A DNA stretch of 64,000 bases, taken from contig NZ_JBHRUG010000012.1 in assembly GCF_042646605.1 (NCBI RefSeq), forward strand, positions 56,373-120,372, written 5' to 3'. Made by a program: the position numbers and the translations under genes. Below the pieces are notes generated by a model. The model did no database searches and was not told the DNA's origin. It worked only from the letters and a program-made list of their open reading frames with translations. Below are positions 1-8,695 of this stretch, piece after piece (position 1 is the first letter of the stretch; every line of letters starts with the position of its first letter). Source of the DNA: Litchfieldella rifensis (GTDB taxonomy: Bacteria; Pseudomonadota; Gammaproteobacteria; Pseudomonadales; Halomonadaceae).

Positions 1-32
1 CTGTGAGAGCTTGCTTGAACTCAGAGGCAATT

Positions 33-542
33 GTGAATCTTTCCCATGTTCAAAAGAAGATAAGTCGCGCGCTGGATGCTGTCGCCAATCTGTGCCTGGT
101 GTCGGCGGGGGTACTGCTTGTCTTTCTTATTGCGAGTTTCGGCTGGCTAGTGTTCGGGCGCTATGTGCTCAATAACACACCCACCTGGGTTGAGCAGTCC
201 TCTCTGCTCATCGTCGTGTATATCACTTGTCTGGGCGCGGCTGCCGGGGTGAGGGCCAATACGCATCTCAGCATCGATTTCGTTCGTGAAGGGATGCCTG
301 AACCCTTCAAGACGATATTCCGTTATGTGGCCGATCTCTTTGTCGTGACATTTGGCGGTTTCATGGCTTATCAAGGATGGGGGTTGGTCACCACCAACCT
401 GGAAAGGGCTATTCCCATGATTGGGCTCTCAGAGAGCTGGCGTGCAGCACCTCTCGTCATTTGCGGTGGTTTGATTGCGCTATTCGCTCTCGCCAATATT
501 GTGTCACGCATCTTCGGTACAAATCATGAAGAGGACGTCTGA
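33..542 (+). CDS. TRAP transporter small membrane subunit (DctQ-type)
   Basis: Small integral membrane subunit of a tripartite ATP-independent periplasmic transporter. It pairs with the large permease encoded 2 bp downstream and a periplasmic DctP-type binding protein, which is not in the window and probably lies just upstream. About 169 residues with four hydrophobic segments (VSAGVLLVFLIASFGW, SLLIVVYITCLGAAAG, DLFVVTFGGFMAYQGWG, LVICGGLIALFALANIV), the usual DctQ layout. I chose GTG at 33 because AGAGG at 23-27 precedes it; GTG at 3, or a start outside the window, is possible. The neighbouring uronate enzymes make hexuronate uptake the likely role (inference). Confidence 0.88.
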   Translation: MNLSHVQKKISRALDAVANLCLVSAGVLLVFLIASFGWLVFGRYVLNNTPTWVEQSSLLIVVYITCLGAAAGVRANTHLSIDFVREGMPEPFKTIFRYVADLFVVTFGGFMAYQGWGLVTTNLERAIPMIGLSESWRAAPLVICGGLIALFALANIVSRIFGTNHEEDV

Positions 543-544
543 AA

Positions 545-1825
545 ATGGGCCTGGCAATTCTTTTTGGATTATTTTTTTTAGGCCTACTGGCAGGCGCTCC
601 GGTAGCATTCGCAGTTGGCCTGGCTGCGGTAGGTACCTTCCTGTATGAAGGCTTGCCTCTATTCGTCGCCTTTCAGCGCATCTTGTCGGGTATTTCGGTA
701 TTTTCCCTGCTTGCCATACCGTTCTTTATTTTTGCCGGGGAGTTGATGCTTCACGGTGGTATTTCCACTCGTCTCGTTCGCCTGGCATCTGCAGCCGTCG
801 GTAAGTTGCGGGGCGGGCTTGGCATCGTCAACGTAAGCTCTTCCATGCTGTTCGGCGGCATTTCCGGCTCCGCCGTGGCGGATACGTCGGCACTCGGTTC
901 CATTCTGGTGCCTATCATGAAAGAGAAGGGCTATGACGCCGACTATGCGGTCAATGTCACCGTTACTTCTTCCGTCGCGGGGGTGGTGATACCTCCAAGT
1001 CATAACATGATCCTCTACGCGGTGGCCGCCGGTGGCGGGATATCGGTGACCCAGCTGTTCATTGCCGGTATCGTGCCAGGCATCCTCATGTGCCTGACCC
1101 TAGCAGTGGCTGCCTATCTGGTGGCCGTGCGCCGGGGCTACAAGGGGGAGGCCTTTCCAGGCTGGGACGTTCTGATCATCAGCCTCGCTGCGGCACTTCC
1201 CGGGTTGTTGACGGCCGTCATCATCGTGGGTGGGGTGCTTTCCGGGATTCTTACCGTCACCGAGTCCGGGGCATTCGGAGCCATCTATGCCATCGTCGTT
1301 ACGGCGCTGGTCTACCGAGAGCTCAGATGGGCGTCGTTCAAAGCCGCCGTTTTACAGTCGGTAAGAACGACGGCATTGGTCATGATCTTGGTGGGCTGCG
1401 CCTCGGCGTTTTCCTATCTTCTGGCGTTGTACAACGTACCGCAGATGTTGACCGACTCGCTCATGGCCTTGTCGGATAACCCCATCGTCATCTTTCTGCT
1501 CCTGAATGTGCTGCTGCTGGGGCTGGGCATGATCATGGACATGGCGGCCCTTATCCTGATCTGTACGCCGATTTTCCTGCCGGTCGCCATGCAGTTCGGT
1601 ATGGACCCCATCCAGTTCGGCATCATCATGATGATGAACCTGGGACTAGGCTTGTGCACCCCGCCGGTGGGCGCCTGCCTGTTCGTCGGTTGCGTCATCG
1701 GCAAGATCAAGATCGAGGAGGCCGTGCGCACCATCTGGCCCTTCTATCTCGCGCTTCTCGTGGCGCTGATGCTGGTGACTTACGTGCCTGCCGTGTCGAT
1801 GATGTTACCCGGCTTTTTCCAATGA
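545..1825 (+). CDS. TRAP transporter large permease subunit (DctM-type)
   Basis: The twelve-helix permease that carries out Na+-coupled solute uptake in TRAP systems. At 426 residues it has the normal DctM length. It is hydrophobic throughout and has the family signature region FGGISGSAVADTSALGS followed by VTVTSSVAGVVIPPSHNM, and a conserved C-terminal half (NLGLGLCTPPVGACLFVGC). It starts 2 bp after the DctQ stop, so the two are translationally linked. The gene continues into the galactarolactone cycloisomerase gene after 47 bp. Substrate assignment (galacturonate or glucuronate) is by context only. Confidence 0.93.
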   Translation: MGLAILFGLFFLGLLAGAPVAFAVGLAAVGTFLYEGLPLFVAFQRILSGISVFSLLAIPFFIFAGELMLHGGISTRLVRLASAAVGKLRGGLGIVNVSSSMLFGGISGSAVADTSALGSILVPIMKEKGYDADYAVNVTVTSSVAGVVIPPSHNMILYAVAAGGGISVTQLFIAGIVPGILMCLTLAVAAYLVAVRRGYKGEAFPGWDVLIISLAAALPGLLTAVIIVGGVLSGILTVTESGAFGAIYAIVVTALVYRELRWASFKAAVLQSVRTTALVMILVGCASAFSYLLALYNVPQMLTDSLMALSDNPIVIFLLLNVLLLGLGMIMDMAALILICTPIFLPVAMQFGMDPIQFGIIMMMNLGLGLCTPPVGACLFVGCVIGKIKIEEAVRTIWPFYLALLVALMLVTYVPAVSMMLPGFFQ

Positions 1826-1872
1826 CGGGCACCGCTGGACAAGACGTAACTGCTTAACAGGATCAAAACGTA

Positions 1873-3009
1873 ATGAAGGTAGAAGCCGTACATACCCATA
1901 TTCTCGATCATGTACTGGACACCACTTTCGAAAGTGCCTCGATGCACTTTGCGAGACGCCAGCACTGTCTGGTCGAGATCGTCTGCGACGACGGCACCAT
2001 CGGCTGGGGGGAGTGCCTTGGACCCGCCAAGCCGAATGCCGCCGTTGTCGAGGCTTATGCATCGGCCCTGGTGGGCCAGGACCCCCTGCAAACGGAACGG
2101 ATCTGGCTGGATCTGTACAACCGCTTGCGTGACCAGGGGCAGCGTGGCCTGACCGTCACGGCGTTGAGCGGTATCGATATCGCCTTGTGGGACATCAAGG
2201 GTAAGCGTTTTGGCGTTCCCGTCTCCACGCTGTTGGGAGGTCGTTTTCGCGATAGCGTACGTGCCTATGCCACCGGGTCTTTCCGTCGAGAGGGCGTCGA
2301 CCGGGTAGACGATATCGCCAAGGAGGTCGGCGGATATCGTCAGGAGGGTTTTCATGCCGTCAAGATCAAGATCGGTTTCGATGTGGAAGAGGATCTACGT
2401 GTCATCGCCGCGGTGCGAGAGGCCATTGGGCCCGACATGCGCCTGATGATCGATGCCAACCACGGTTACGACTATCTGGAAGCGATCGAGCTAGGCAATC
2501 GAGCCGCGCCGTATGGCGTGGATTGGTTCGAGGAGCCGGTGCTCCCCGAACAGATTGCTACCTATCGTGCCGTCCGCGCTGGCCAGCCCATCCCCGTGGC
2601 GGGAGGAGAAACCTGGCACGGGCGCTATGCCATGCTCGAACCCTTGGCGACGCGTGCCGTGGATATCGTGCAGCCCGACATCTGCGGTGTCGGCGGTTTT
2701 ACCGAAATAAGACGGGTGACGGACATGGCGGCCATGCATGGGGTGCGCCTGGTTCCACATGTGTGGGGAACGGCCGTATGCCTTGCGGCCAGCTTGCAGT
2801 TCATGGCGGCACTGCCTCCCAATCCGCCGCGTCGTGATCCGATCGAGCCCATTCTCGAGTTCGACCGTACCGAGAATCCTTTCCGGCAGGCGGTGGTTAA
2901 CACACCCATCGAGCATCAGGGAGGGGTCGTGACCATTCCTGACAAGCCTGGATTAGGCATCGACATCAATCGAAATGCTCTGAAGCGCTTTTCTCTCAAG
3001 GAGGAGTGA
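1873..3009 (+). CDS. gci: D-galactarolactone cycloisomerase (enolase superfamily)
   Basis: Ring-opens a galactaro-/glucaro-gamma-lactone to a 3-deoxy-2-keto-hexarate in oxidative hexuronate catabolism. The 378-residue protein is a muconate-lactonizing-enzyme-type member. An N-terminal capping domain (to about residue 125) is followed by a TIM barrel with KIK (K164, K166), metal ligands D194, E220 and E246, QPD at 267-269 and H296 in PHVWGT. From memory it resembles the characterised Agrobacterium enzyme along most of its length (SALGIDIALWDIKG-like block, IDANHGY, PVAGGETWHGRYG-like block, EPI-EFDRT-NPFRQAV). Adjacent udh and a COG3618 amidohydrolase support the role. A generic MR/MLE dehydratase is the fallback call. 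Confidence 0.88.
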   Translation: MKVEAVHTHILDHVLDTTFESASMHFARRQHCLVEIVCDDGTIGWGECLGPAKPNAAVVEAYASALVGQDPLQTERIWLDLYNRLRDQGQRGLTVTALSGIDIALWDIKGKRFGVPVSTLLGGRFRDSVRAYATGSFRREGVDRVDDIAKEVGGYRQEGFHAVKIKIGFDVEEDLRVIAAVREAIGPDMRLMIDANHGYDYLEAIELGNRAAPYGVDWFEEPVLPEQIATYRAVRAGQPIPVAGGETWHGRYAMLEPLATRAVDIVQPDICGVGGFTEIRRVTDMAAMHGVRLVPHVWGTAVCLAASLQFMAALPPNPPRRDPIEPILEFDRTENPFRQAVVNTPIEHQGGVVTIPDKPGLGIDINRNALKRFSLKEE

Positions 3010-3012
3010 TCC

Positions 3013-3876
3013 ATGGCAACGATTCCTGCCAATACAAGACCCCTGGATGGCCCGAAGCCGCGGCTGGAAGCGCCCCCCGGTGCCACCGACTGCCATATTC
3101 ACCTGTACCTCCCCGAGTATGAAGCGCAACCCGGCGGGCCGAAGATCCCCGAATTGGCCACGGTAGAGGACTATCGAAGGGTTCAGAGACGTCTGGGTCT
3201 GGAGCGTGTGGTGGTCACCCAACCGAATGCCTACCAACTCGACAACCGGGCGCTGCTCGCGGCCTTGACCGCGATGGGCACGCAAACGGCACGCGGTGTG
3301 GCTGCCGTGACGCCCGATACCCCCGTCGAATCTCTGAGGGAGTGGCACGACAAGGGTGTGCGTGGCGCACGGATCATGAACTTGCCCGGTGGTGCCGTGA
3401 CACACGACAGCATGCTAGACGTCGAGCGGCTGATCCGTCCGCTGGGCTGGCATCTGATGGTCCAGTTCAATGGGCGGTATCTGGACGATTACCTCGACGG
3501 CCTGCAACGAATCGAGGGCGAATACATCATCGACCATATCGGCAAGTTCATGGACCCAGTGCCGGCAGACGACTCACGGGTCGATGACATCCTGCGCCTG
3601 CTCGACCGAGGCAACGCCTGGTTCAAGATCTGCGCGGGTTACGAGGCCAGCCTGACGGGTGGCCCTCGCTACGACGACGTGGGCGCTATCGCCAAACGGG
3701 TCATCACACACGCCCCCGAGTGCATCATCTGGGGCAGCAACTGGCCGCATGTCGGCGTGCCGCGCGAGAATTATCCTGACGATGCCGAGCAACTGGATGT
3801 CTTGTTGGATTGGGCAAATTTTGACGATCGACAGAGAATATTAGTCGATAATCCAGCGAAATTGTATGGCTTCTAG
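3013..3876 (+). CDS. gli: D-galactarolactone isomerase (amidohydrolase superfamily, COG3618)
   Basis: Predicted to interconvert the 1,5- and 1,4-lactones of galactarate made by uronate dehydrogenase, giving the form used by the cycloisomerase. The 287-residue protein has the strand-1 metal motif HIH (H28, H30), a central RIMNLPGG block, IIDHIGK and the C-terminal GSNWPH motif typical of COG3618 lactonases/isomerases. It begins 3 bp after the gci stop, with GGAGTGATCC in front, so the two are co-translated. The alternative is a hydrolysing aldonolactonase; order and partners match the Agrobacterium gli-gci pair known from the literature. Confidence 0.82.
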   Translation: MATIPANTRPLDGPKPRLEAPPGATDCHIHLYLPEYEAQPGGPKIPELATVEDYRRVQRRLGLERVVVTQPNAYQLDNRALLAALTAMGTQTARGVAAVTPDTPVESLREWHDKGVRGARIMNLPGGAVTHDSMLDVERLIRPLGWHLMVQFNGRYLDDYLDGLQRIEGEYIIDHIGKFMDPVPADDSRVDDILRLLDRGNAWFKICAGYEASLTGGPRYDDVGAIAKRVITHAPECIIWGSNWPHVGVPRENYPDDAEQLDVLLDWANFDDRQRILVDNPAKLYGF

Positions 3877-3938
3877 TGGTCAGGATTTCCTGAGGTTTAC
3901 CCTTGATTATTTTAATATTACGTGAGAGGAGGTGAAGC

Positions 3939-4739
3939 GTGCTCAACCGCATTCTAGTAACTGGCGCTGCTGGTGGGCTTGGAAGTAGCCTTAGGCCTCA
4001 TCTTTCTCGTCTCGCATATCACGTTCGTCTTTCGGATATTGTGGATCTGGAGCCGGCCGACAGTCATGAAGAGATTGTCAAGGCTGATCTATCGGATATG
4101 CAGGCAGTGGATGCATTGGTCGATGGGTGTGATGGAATTATTCACTTGGGAGGTGTCTCTGTGGAGCGCTCCTGGGATAATATCCTTCCTGCCAATATCA
4201 TGGGGACCTACAATGTATATGAAGCGGCGAGGAAACACGGAAAACCTCGCATTGTCTTCGCAAGCTCCAACCATACCATCGGTTTCTATACCCGTGACAC
4301 CAGGTTGGACACCGAGGTGACGCATCGCCCCGACTCTCTTTATGGCGTCTCCAAGTGCTTCGGTGAGAACCTGGCAAGCCTTTATCATGACAAGTTCGGA
4401 ATGGAGACGCTCAGTGTTCGTATCGGTTCCTGCTTCGATAAGCCTGCCGATACACGAATGATGGCTACCTGGTTGAGTCTCCGTGACTTCGTCTCGCTAT
4501 TGGAGCGCGCTTTCGTTACCCCGCGCTTGGCCCATACGGTGATTTACGGTGCTTCAAATAACTCGGAGCAATGGTGGGATAATAGCAAGGCCGGTTTTCT
4601 CGGCTGGGTTCCTCAAGATAGCTCGGAAGAATGGCGCCACGAGACGGAAGAAAAAGACAAGAACATTCGTGCGGATGATCCTGCCGTGATTTATCAAGGT
4701 GGTAAATTCACGGCGCTTGGGCATCCCGATGACAAGTAA
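3939..4739 (+). CDS. udh: Uronate dehydrogenase (NAD-dependent, SDR family)
   Basis: Oxidises D-galacturonate or D-glucuronate to the aldaro-lactone with NAD+, the first step of the pathway. 266 residues. The nucleotide-binding motif TGAAGGLG is at 8-15, S110 lies in FASSNH, and the catalytic YxxxK is Y135-K139 (YGVSK). The C-terminal blocks RMMATWLS, YGASNNSEQWWDN and GWVPQDSSE are characteristic of bacterial Udh rather than sugar epimerases. GTG start with a strong GAGGAGGTG ribosome site 4 bases upstream. By eye its codon use is more AT-rich than its neighbours, which may mark separate acquisition. Confidence 0.9.
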   Translation: MLNRILVTGAAGGLGSSLRPHLSRLAYHVRLSDIVDLEPADSHEEIVKADLSDMQAVDALVDGCDGIIHLGGVSVERSWDNILPANIMGTYNVYEAARKHGKPRIVFASSNHTIGFYTRDTRLDTEVTHRPDSLYGVSKCFGENLASLYHDKFGMETLSVRIGSCFDKPADTRMMATWLSLRDFVSLLERAFVTPRLAHTVIYGASNNSEQWWDNSKAGFLGWVPQDSSEEWRHETEEKDKNIRADDPAVIYQGGKFTALGHPDDK

Positions 4740-4836
4740 TGTGATTGCATCTGGTTTGGCCATCGGGTGGGGCAGGACGCTAAACTAAAGTCATGCTTTT
4801 TGGCGGGGTATGTTTTTTATGGCTAAGGATGCGGAT

Positions 4837-5577
4837 ATGTCAGTGGAAAGCACACGGCTCGATGTGCAGAAGGTACCGCGGCAGGGGAGTCTTTCCCTGC
4901 ATGTGGCGGACCAGCTCGAAGCCTTGATCACCCAAGGGAAAGTTCCCGTCGGCAATAAGTTGCCGACCGAAAACAGCCTGTGCGACTCCTTCGGCGTCAG
5001 CCGCACGGTGATCCGTGAAGCCATTACGCATCTCAAGTCACTGGGGCTGGTCGAGACCCGCCGGGGAGTCGGTACCACGGTGCTGCGCTCGACGACGATC
5101 GAGGCGAGGCCGGCGGAACGCATCAACCCGACCACGGTGGAGGATATCCTGCATGTCCTCGAACTGCGTTTGACCCTCGAACCTGCCGCGGCCGAGTTGG
5201 CGGCCCTTCGTCACGATGACGAGGACCGTCAGGAGCTGGAAGCCCGACACCAAGCATTCATCCAGGCGCATGCCGAGAAGTCCCAGGCCCGTGTCGAGGA
5301 TTATGAGTTCCACTATGCCATTGCCAGGGCGACCAAGAATCCCTTCTTCAAGAGCTTCTACGAGCAGTTGAACCAGAGCGTCATTCCTCGTGCCAAGTTG
5401 CTCAGCATCGATATCAATCCGGCGGCATCGGAGCGTTATATCGAGCGTGTCCAGGAAGAGCACGCCTATATCCTCGAAGCCATTCTGGCCCGGGATGCCG
5501 AGGCGGCCCGCGAAACCATGTTCCAGCACCTCAATCGGGCAAGAAACATGTACGCCAAGTATCGAGACCGAGAATAG
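4837..5577 (+). CDS. GntR-family regulator, FadR/FCD subfamily, of the uronate genes
   Basis: Probable ligand-responsive repressor of the preceding uronate genes. It has an N-terminal winged helix (VADQLEALI..KLPTENSLCDSFGVSRTVIREAITHL, then a GLVETRRGVGT wing) and an FCD effector domain with the metal-type ligands expected in ELRLTLEP, YEFHYAIA and EEHAYILEAI. ATG at 4837 is preceded by AAGGA with 7-base spacing. ATGs at 4810 and 4819 are in frame and also possible, giving up to 255 residues. Its operator is not visible here; the cluster promoter is probably left of the window. A rho-independent terminator follows about 100 bp downstream. Confidence 0.82.
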   Translation: MSVESTRLDVQKVPRQGSLSLHVADQLEALITQGKVPVGNKLPTENSLCDSFGVSRTVIREAITHLKSLGLVETRRGVGTTVLRSTTIEARPAERINPTTVEDILHVLELRLTLEPAAAELAALRHDDEDRQELEARHQAFIQAHAEKSQARVEDYEFHYAIARATKNPFFKSFYEQLNQSVIPRAKLLSIDINPAASERYIERVQEEHAYILEAILARDAEAARETMFQHLNRARNMYAKYRDRE

Positions 5578-5674
5578 CCAGCATCCTCGTACCGTGGTCC
5601 CAATCCATCGCTTCCTGCCCAGGAGTCGCTCCGCGCCAGCGCGATATCGCGGTGCGCTACCCGAACCTGCCGGC

Positions 5675-5694
5675 GGGGCTGCTGCCCCTTTTTT
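5675..5694 (+). terminator. Rho-independent terminator after the GntR regulator
   Basis: GGGGC (5675-5679), loop TGCT, GCCCC (5684-5688), then six T residues (5689-5694). This closes the uronate regulator transcript. The T-run abuts the stop codon of the convergent 33-codon gene. Confidence 0.8.
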
Positions 5695-5795
5695 CATCTC
5701 GCCAACCACAAACCGACGATCACCGCCGCGATAACGGTAGCGAAGAACAGGCGGTTGCGTAGCCGGGTATCGCGAGGGGGGCGGGACTTGGACAC
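5694..5795 (-). CDS. Small membrane peptide, 33 residues, unknown function
   Basis: A short open frame not previously recognised by me as any named family. GTG start with AGGGAG and 6-base spacing upstream. The product begins with a basic, Arg/Lys-rich 16-residue head (MSKSRPPRDTRLRNRL) and ends with one hydrophobic helix (FFATVIAAVIVGLWLA) and a terminal Arg. This is a plausible single-pass inner-membrane peptide with its N-terminus in the cytoplasm. It converges on the GntR regulator terminator and is divergent from the alpha/beta hydrolase gene at 5948. Support is the ribosome site plus the amphipathic design; no homologue comparison was possible. Confidence 0.5.
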   Translation of the reverse strand: MSKSRPPRDTRLRNRLFFATVIAAVIVGLWLAR

Positions 5796-5947
5796 GGATG
5801 ACTCCCTGCGGGGCCAGCGGCAGACTGTGAAACAAGCGTTTCAATTGGCTGGCGAAACGATTATGGTTAGATGGTAAGCTCGTTAGCCTGCTATGGCTAT
5901 CGCCAAGCAAGCGCCATGGCCGCCAATGGTTTCAAGATGGATTTACC

Positions 5948-6757
5948 ATGCCTACCGCCGAGAAACGCGACCGACTGGTCTTCGCCCATGCCAATGGCTT
6001 CACCGGTGCCAGCTATCGCAGCTTCCTGGCGCCGCTGTCCAGCCGTTTCGACATTCACCCGCTGGATCGCCTGGGGCATCATCCCGACTATCCGGTGGGG
6101 CCCAACTGGTTGCGCTTGCGCGACGAGCTGTTGTCGCGGCTGGCGGCGTTCCAGACACCCGTGATCGGTGTCGGACATTCCATGGGCGGCGTGCTGATGG
6201 CCATGGCTGCCGACGTGGCCCCACAATATTTTCGCTGTGTGGTGGTCCTGGATCCGCCGTTGATGCTGGGACTGGATGCCTGGGCCATGAAGGCGGCCAA
6301 GGGGCTGGGGCTGGTCGATCGAGTCACCCCGGCAGGCAAGAGCAAGCGGCGAAGGTCGGTGTGGCCCGACCGTGATGCCATGGGGAACTACCTGCGTCGC
6401 CGAAGCCTATTCCGGCGCTTCACCGATGACGCCTTGCGCGACTATGTCGAGGGCAGTACCCGCGAATTGGATGATGGCCGCGCGGAGCTGGTCTTCGACC
6501 CGACAGTCGAGGTGGCGATCTTTCGGCACCTTCCCGATCATCTGCATGGCTTGCCGGCGCGCCTCGAGGTACCACTGGCCTTGCTGGCCGGGGACGAGTC
6601 CGACCTGATCACGCCACGTCGTCGCCGCCGGTTGCAGCGGTATGGTGTGAGAGTCGGGGTGGTGCCCGGTGGTCATATGTTTCCCATGGAGCATCCCGAC
6701 AGCGCGCGCCGGGCCTTGCTGGCCACCCTTGCCTCCCTGCTGGACGAGACATCATGA
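5948..6757 (+). CDS. Alpha/beta hydrolase
   Basis: Cytoplasmic alpha/beta-fold hydrolase of unknown substrate, 269 residues. Features: FAHANGFTGASYR oxyanion region near residues 12-24, nucleophile elbow GHSMGG (serine about residue 78), acid region LLAGDESDLI and catalytic His in PGGHMFPMEHP. A basic insertion (KSKRRRSVW) lies in the cap. The stop overlaps the next alpha/beta hydrolase gene by 4 bp (ATGA), so the two form a translationally coupled pair. A third lipase-type gene (patatin) follows, suggesting a small ester- or lipid-hydrolysis operon. Confidence 0.85.
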   Translation: MPTAEKRDRLVFAHANGFTGASYRSFLAPLSSRFDIHPLDRLGHHPDYPVGPNWLRLRDELLSRLAAFQTPVIGVGHSMGGVLMAMAADVAPQYFRCVVVLDPPLMLGLDAWAMKAAKGLGLVDRVTPAGKSKRRRSVWPDRDAMGNYLRRRSLFRRFTDDALRDYVEGSTRELDDGRAELVFDPTVEVAIFRHLPDHLHGLPARLEVPLALLAGDESDLITPRRRRRLQRYGVRVGVVPGGHMFPMEHPDSARRALLATLASLLDETS

Positions 6758-7617
6758 GCGATCCCCGTGCCCTGATGTTGGGCGATCGCCTGGCGGCGCT
6801 GGCCTGGGGCGACGAGACGGCTCCAACCTGGTTGGCGTTGCATGGCTGGTTGGACAACGCTGCCAGTTTTTCACGGCTGGCGCCTCTGTTGGTCGAACAT
6901 CTGGGAATCCGGATCGTGGCGTTCGATTTCGCGGGTCATGGGCTGTCACGCCGCCACCCTCCCGGCACCGATTATGCCATCTGGGATTATTCCCACGATG
7001 TGCTCGACGCTCTGGAAAGCCTGAAGCTGGAGCAGGCCACGTTGTTGGCTCATTCCATGGGGGCTGGCGTGGCCTGCCTGGTCGCGGCAGCGTTGCCCGA
7101 GCGGGTCGAGCGACTGTTGCTGATCGATGGCCTGGGAACCTTGACGACGCCGGCAGAGGACACCGCCGAGCAATTGCGCAAGGGATTGCTCGGACATCGG
7201 CGTCGTGTCTCGCCGGCGCCGCGCTATCCTGATATTGAGGCTGCGGTTGCCGCTCGAGTGGCAGGAGGGGTGACGCCGCTGGACTTCGATACGGCGCTGC
7301 CGCTGGTGCAGCGTAATGTCGAATCCCTGGAAAATGGCCACGTGCGATTACGCACCGATGGTCGTCTGCTGCGCCCTTCGATGGTGCGCTTCTGCCCCGA
7401 GCAGATGGTGGGAATTCTGCAGGCCATCAAGGCTCCCACCCTGTTGGTCGAGGGCGAAACGGGGATTCTCGGCGAACGCCCGATGGCGGCGTTGGCGCGT
7501 CGGACAATGGTCGGTCTGACGCGGGAAGTATTGCCGGGGGGACACCATTTGCATCTGGAGGCGGCGGCGGTCGAAGGCGTGGCGGCGGTAATGGCGCGCT
7601 GGCAAGACGATGGATGA
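6754..7617 (+). CDS. Alpha/beta hydrolase (second of a coupled pair)
   Basis: 287-residue alpha/beta hydrolase, different in sequence from its upstream partner. Motifs: LHGWLDNAASF (oxyanion HGW), DFAGHGLS, nucleophile elbow AHSMGAG, LLLIDGLG, acid strand LLVEGETG and catalytic His in PGGHHLHLEA. This looks like a general serine hydrolase, esterase or haloperoxidase-like; substrate unknown. The start codon overlaps the preceding stop (ATGA), and the stop overlaps the possible ATG of the patatin gene, so the three genes are probably one transcript. Confidence 0.86.
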   Translation: MSDPRALMLGDRLAALAWGDETAPTWLALHGWLDNAASFSRLAPLLVEHLGIRIVAFDFAGHGLSRRHPPGTDYAIWDYSHDVLDALESLKLEQATLLAHSMGAGVACLVAAALPERVERLLLIDGLGTLTTPAEDTAEQLRKGLLGHRRRVSPAPRYPDIEAAVAARVAGGVTPLDFDTALPLVQRNVESLENGHVRLRTDGRLLRPSMVRFCPEQMVGILQAIKAPTLLVEGETGILGERPMAALARRTMVGLTREVLPGGHHLHLEAAAVEGVAAVMARWQDDG

Positions 7618-7627
7618 AGGTGGTCTC

Positions 7628-8695
7628 GTGGCGAACAAGCATGATGCCAACAGGCGAGTGGCGCTGGTGCTGGGCAGCGGCGGCGCGCGCGGGTATGCGC
7701 ATATCGGGGTGATCGACGAACTCGAGGCGCGTGGCTATGAGGTCGTGGTGATTTCAGGCTGTTCCATGGGGGCCCTGGTGGGCGGCGTGTACGCTGCGGG
7801 AATGCTGGAAGGATACCGCAACTGGGTGTGCAAGCTCGATTACTTCGATGTGCTCAAGCTCGTCGATGTGACCTGGAGCCCAATGGGGGCCATGCGTGCC
7901 AGCAAGGTGATGAGCAAGCTCGAGAGTCTGATCGGCGATATGCAGATGGAGGAACTGGCGATCCCGGTGACCACCGTGGCCACCGATCTGGTGCGACAGC
8001 GCGAGGTATGGTTTCAGAGTGGCTCGCTGCTGCAGGCCATCCGGGCCTCCATTGCGGTGCCGGGGATCATCACCCCGGTGCATATCGGCGAGCAGATACT
8101 GGTCGATGGTGGCCTGATGAACCCTCTGCCGATCATTCCTACCGTCGCGGCGCATGCCGACATGGTGCTGGCGGTCAATGTCACGGCCCACAGCCCCCAC
8201 CCGGTCAGCCTGGAAGACCTGTTGCCGCCGGGGGATGCCGCGGCGGAGCAGGCGCGCGAACAGGCCCTGGAAGCCCAGGGCAAGGGCTTCGGCTCTTGGA
8301 TCAATGGCGTGCGTGAGCAGGCGCAGCGCATGTTCTCGAACTTCGGTGACGAGGATGCGGCGGCCGATGACAGCGAGCAGGTCGCCAAGCAACGCGCCTG
8401 GAGCAAGCTCGACATGATGCTGGCGTCGTTCGATATCACCCAGGCGGCGTTGGCCAAGTACAAGGTGGCGGGCTATCCGCCGGATGTGTTGATCGAGATT
8501 CCCAAGACGGTGTGTGGTGCCTACGAGTTCCATCGCGCCGAGTCGTTGATCAAGCTGGGGCGACACTTGGCGATCCAGGCGCTGGATCGCTACGAAGGGC
8601 GGCCGGGGGTCGTGCACCCGACGGTCGAGGCAGTGACCGTCCAGCCGGGAATCCCGGCCTCGGGAGACAGTGTCTCAGGGAAAGGGAGTGCCTGA
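7628..8695 (+). CDS. Patatin-like phospholipase (RssA-type)
   Basis: Predicted serine acyl hydrolase of the patatin family. The oxyanion motif GSGGARGYAHIGV, nucleophile elbow GCSMG and the catalytic dyad motif DGG (VDGGLMNPLPI) are all present in the first 180 residues. The C-terminal half contains an acidic/polar insertion (EDAAADDSEQVAKQ) and a conserved PDVLIEIPKTVCGAYEFHRA end. GTG at 7628 follows GAAGGTGG and is preferred; ATG at 7610 would overlap the upstream gene by 8 bp and add 6 residues. It converges with, and overlaps by 21 bp, the Smr gene on the other strand. Confidence 0.88.
   Translation: MANKHDANRRVALVLGSGGARGYAHIGVIDELEARGYEVVVISGCSMGALVGGVYAAGMLEGYRNWVCKLDYFDVLKLVDVTWSPMGAMRASKVMSKLESLIGDMQMEELAIPVTTVATDLVRQREVWFQSGSLLQAIRASIAVPGIITPVHIGEQILVDGGLMNPLPIIPTVAAHADMVLAVNVTAHSPHPVSLEDLLPPGDAAAEQAREQALEAQGKGFGSWINGVREQAQRMFSNFGDEDAAADDSEQVAKQRAWSKLDMMLASFDITQAALAKYKVAGYPPDVLIEIPKTVCGAYEFHRAESLIKLGRHLAIQALDRYEGRPGVVHPTVEAVTVQPGIPASGDSVSGKGSA

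Noticed and set aside
5038..5910. Minus-strand open frame opposite the GntR regulator
   Set aside because: Antisense of a conserved FCD regulator; only the separate 33-codon frame in 5694-5795 has a ribosome site and sensible composition.
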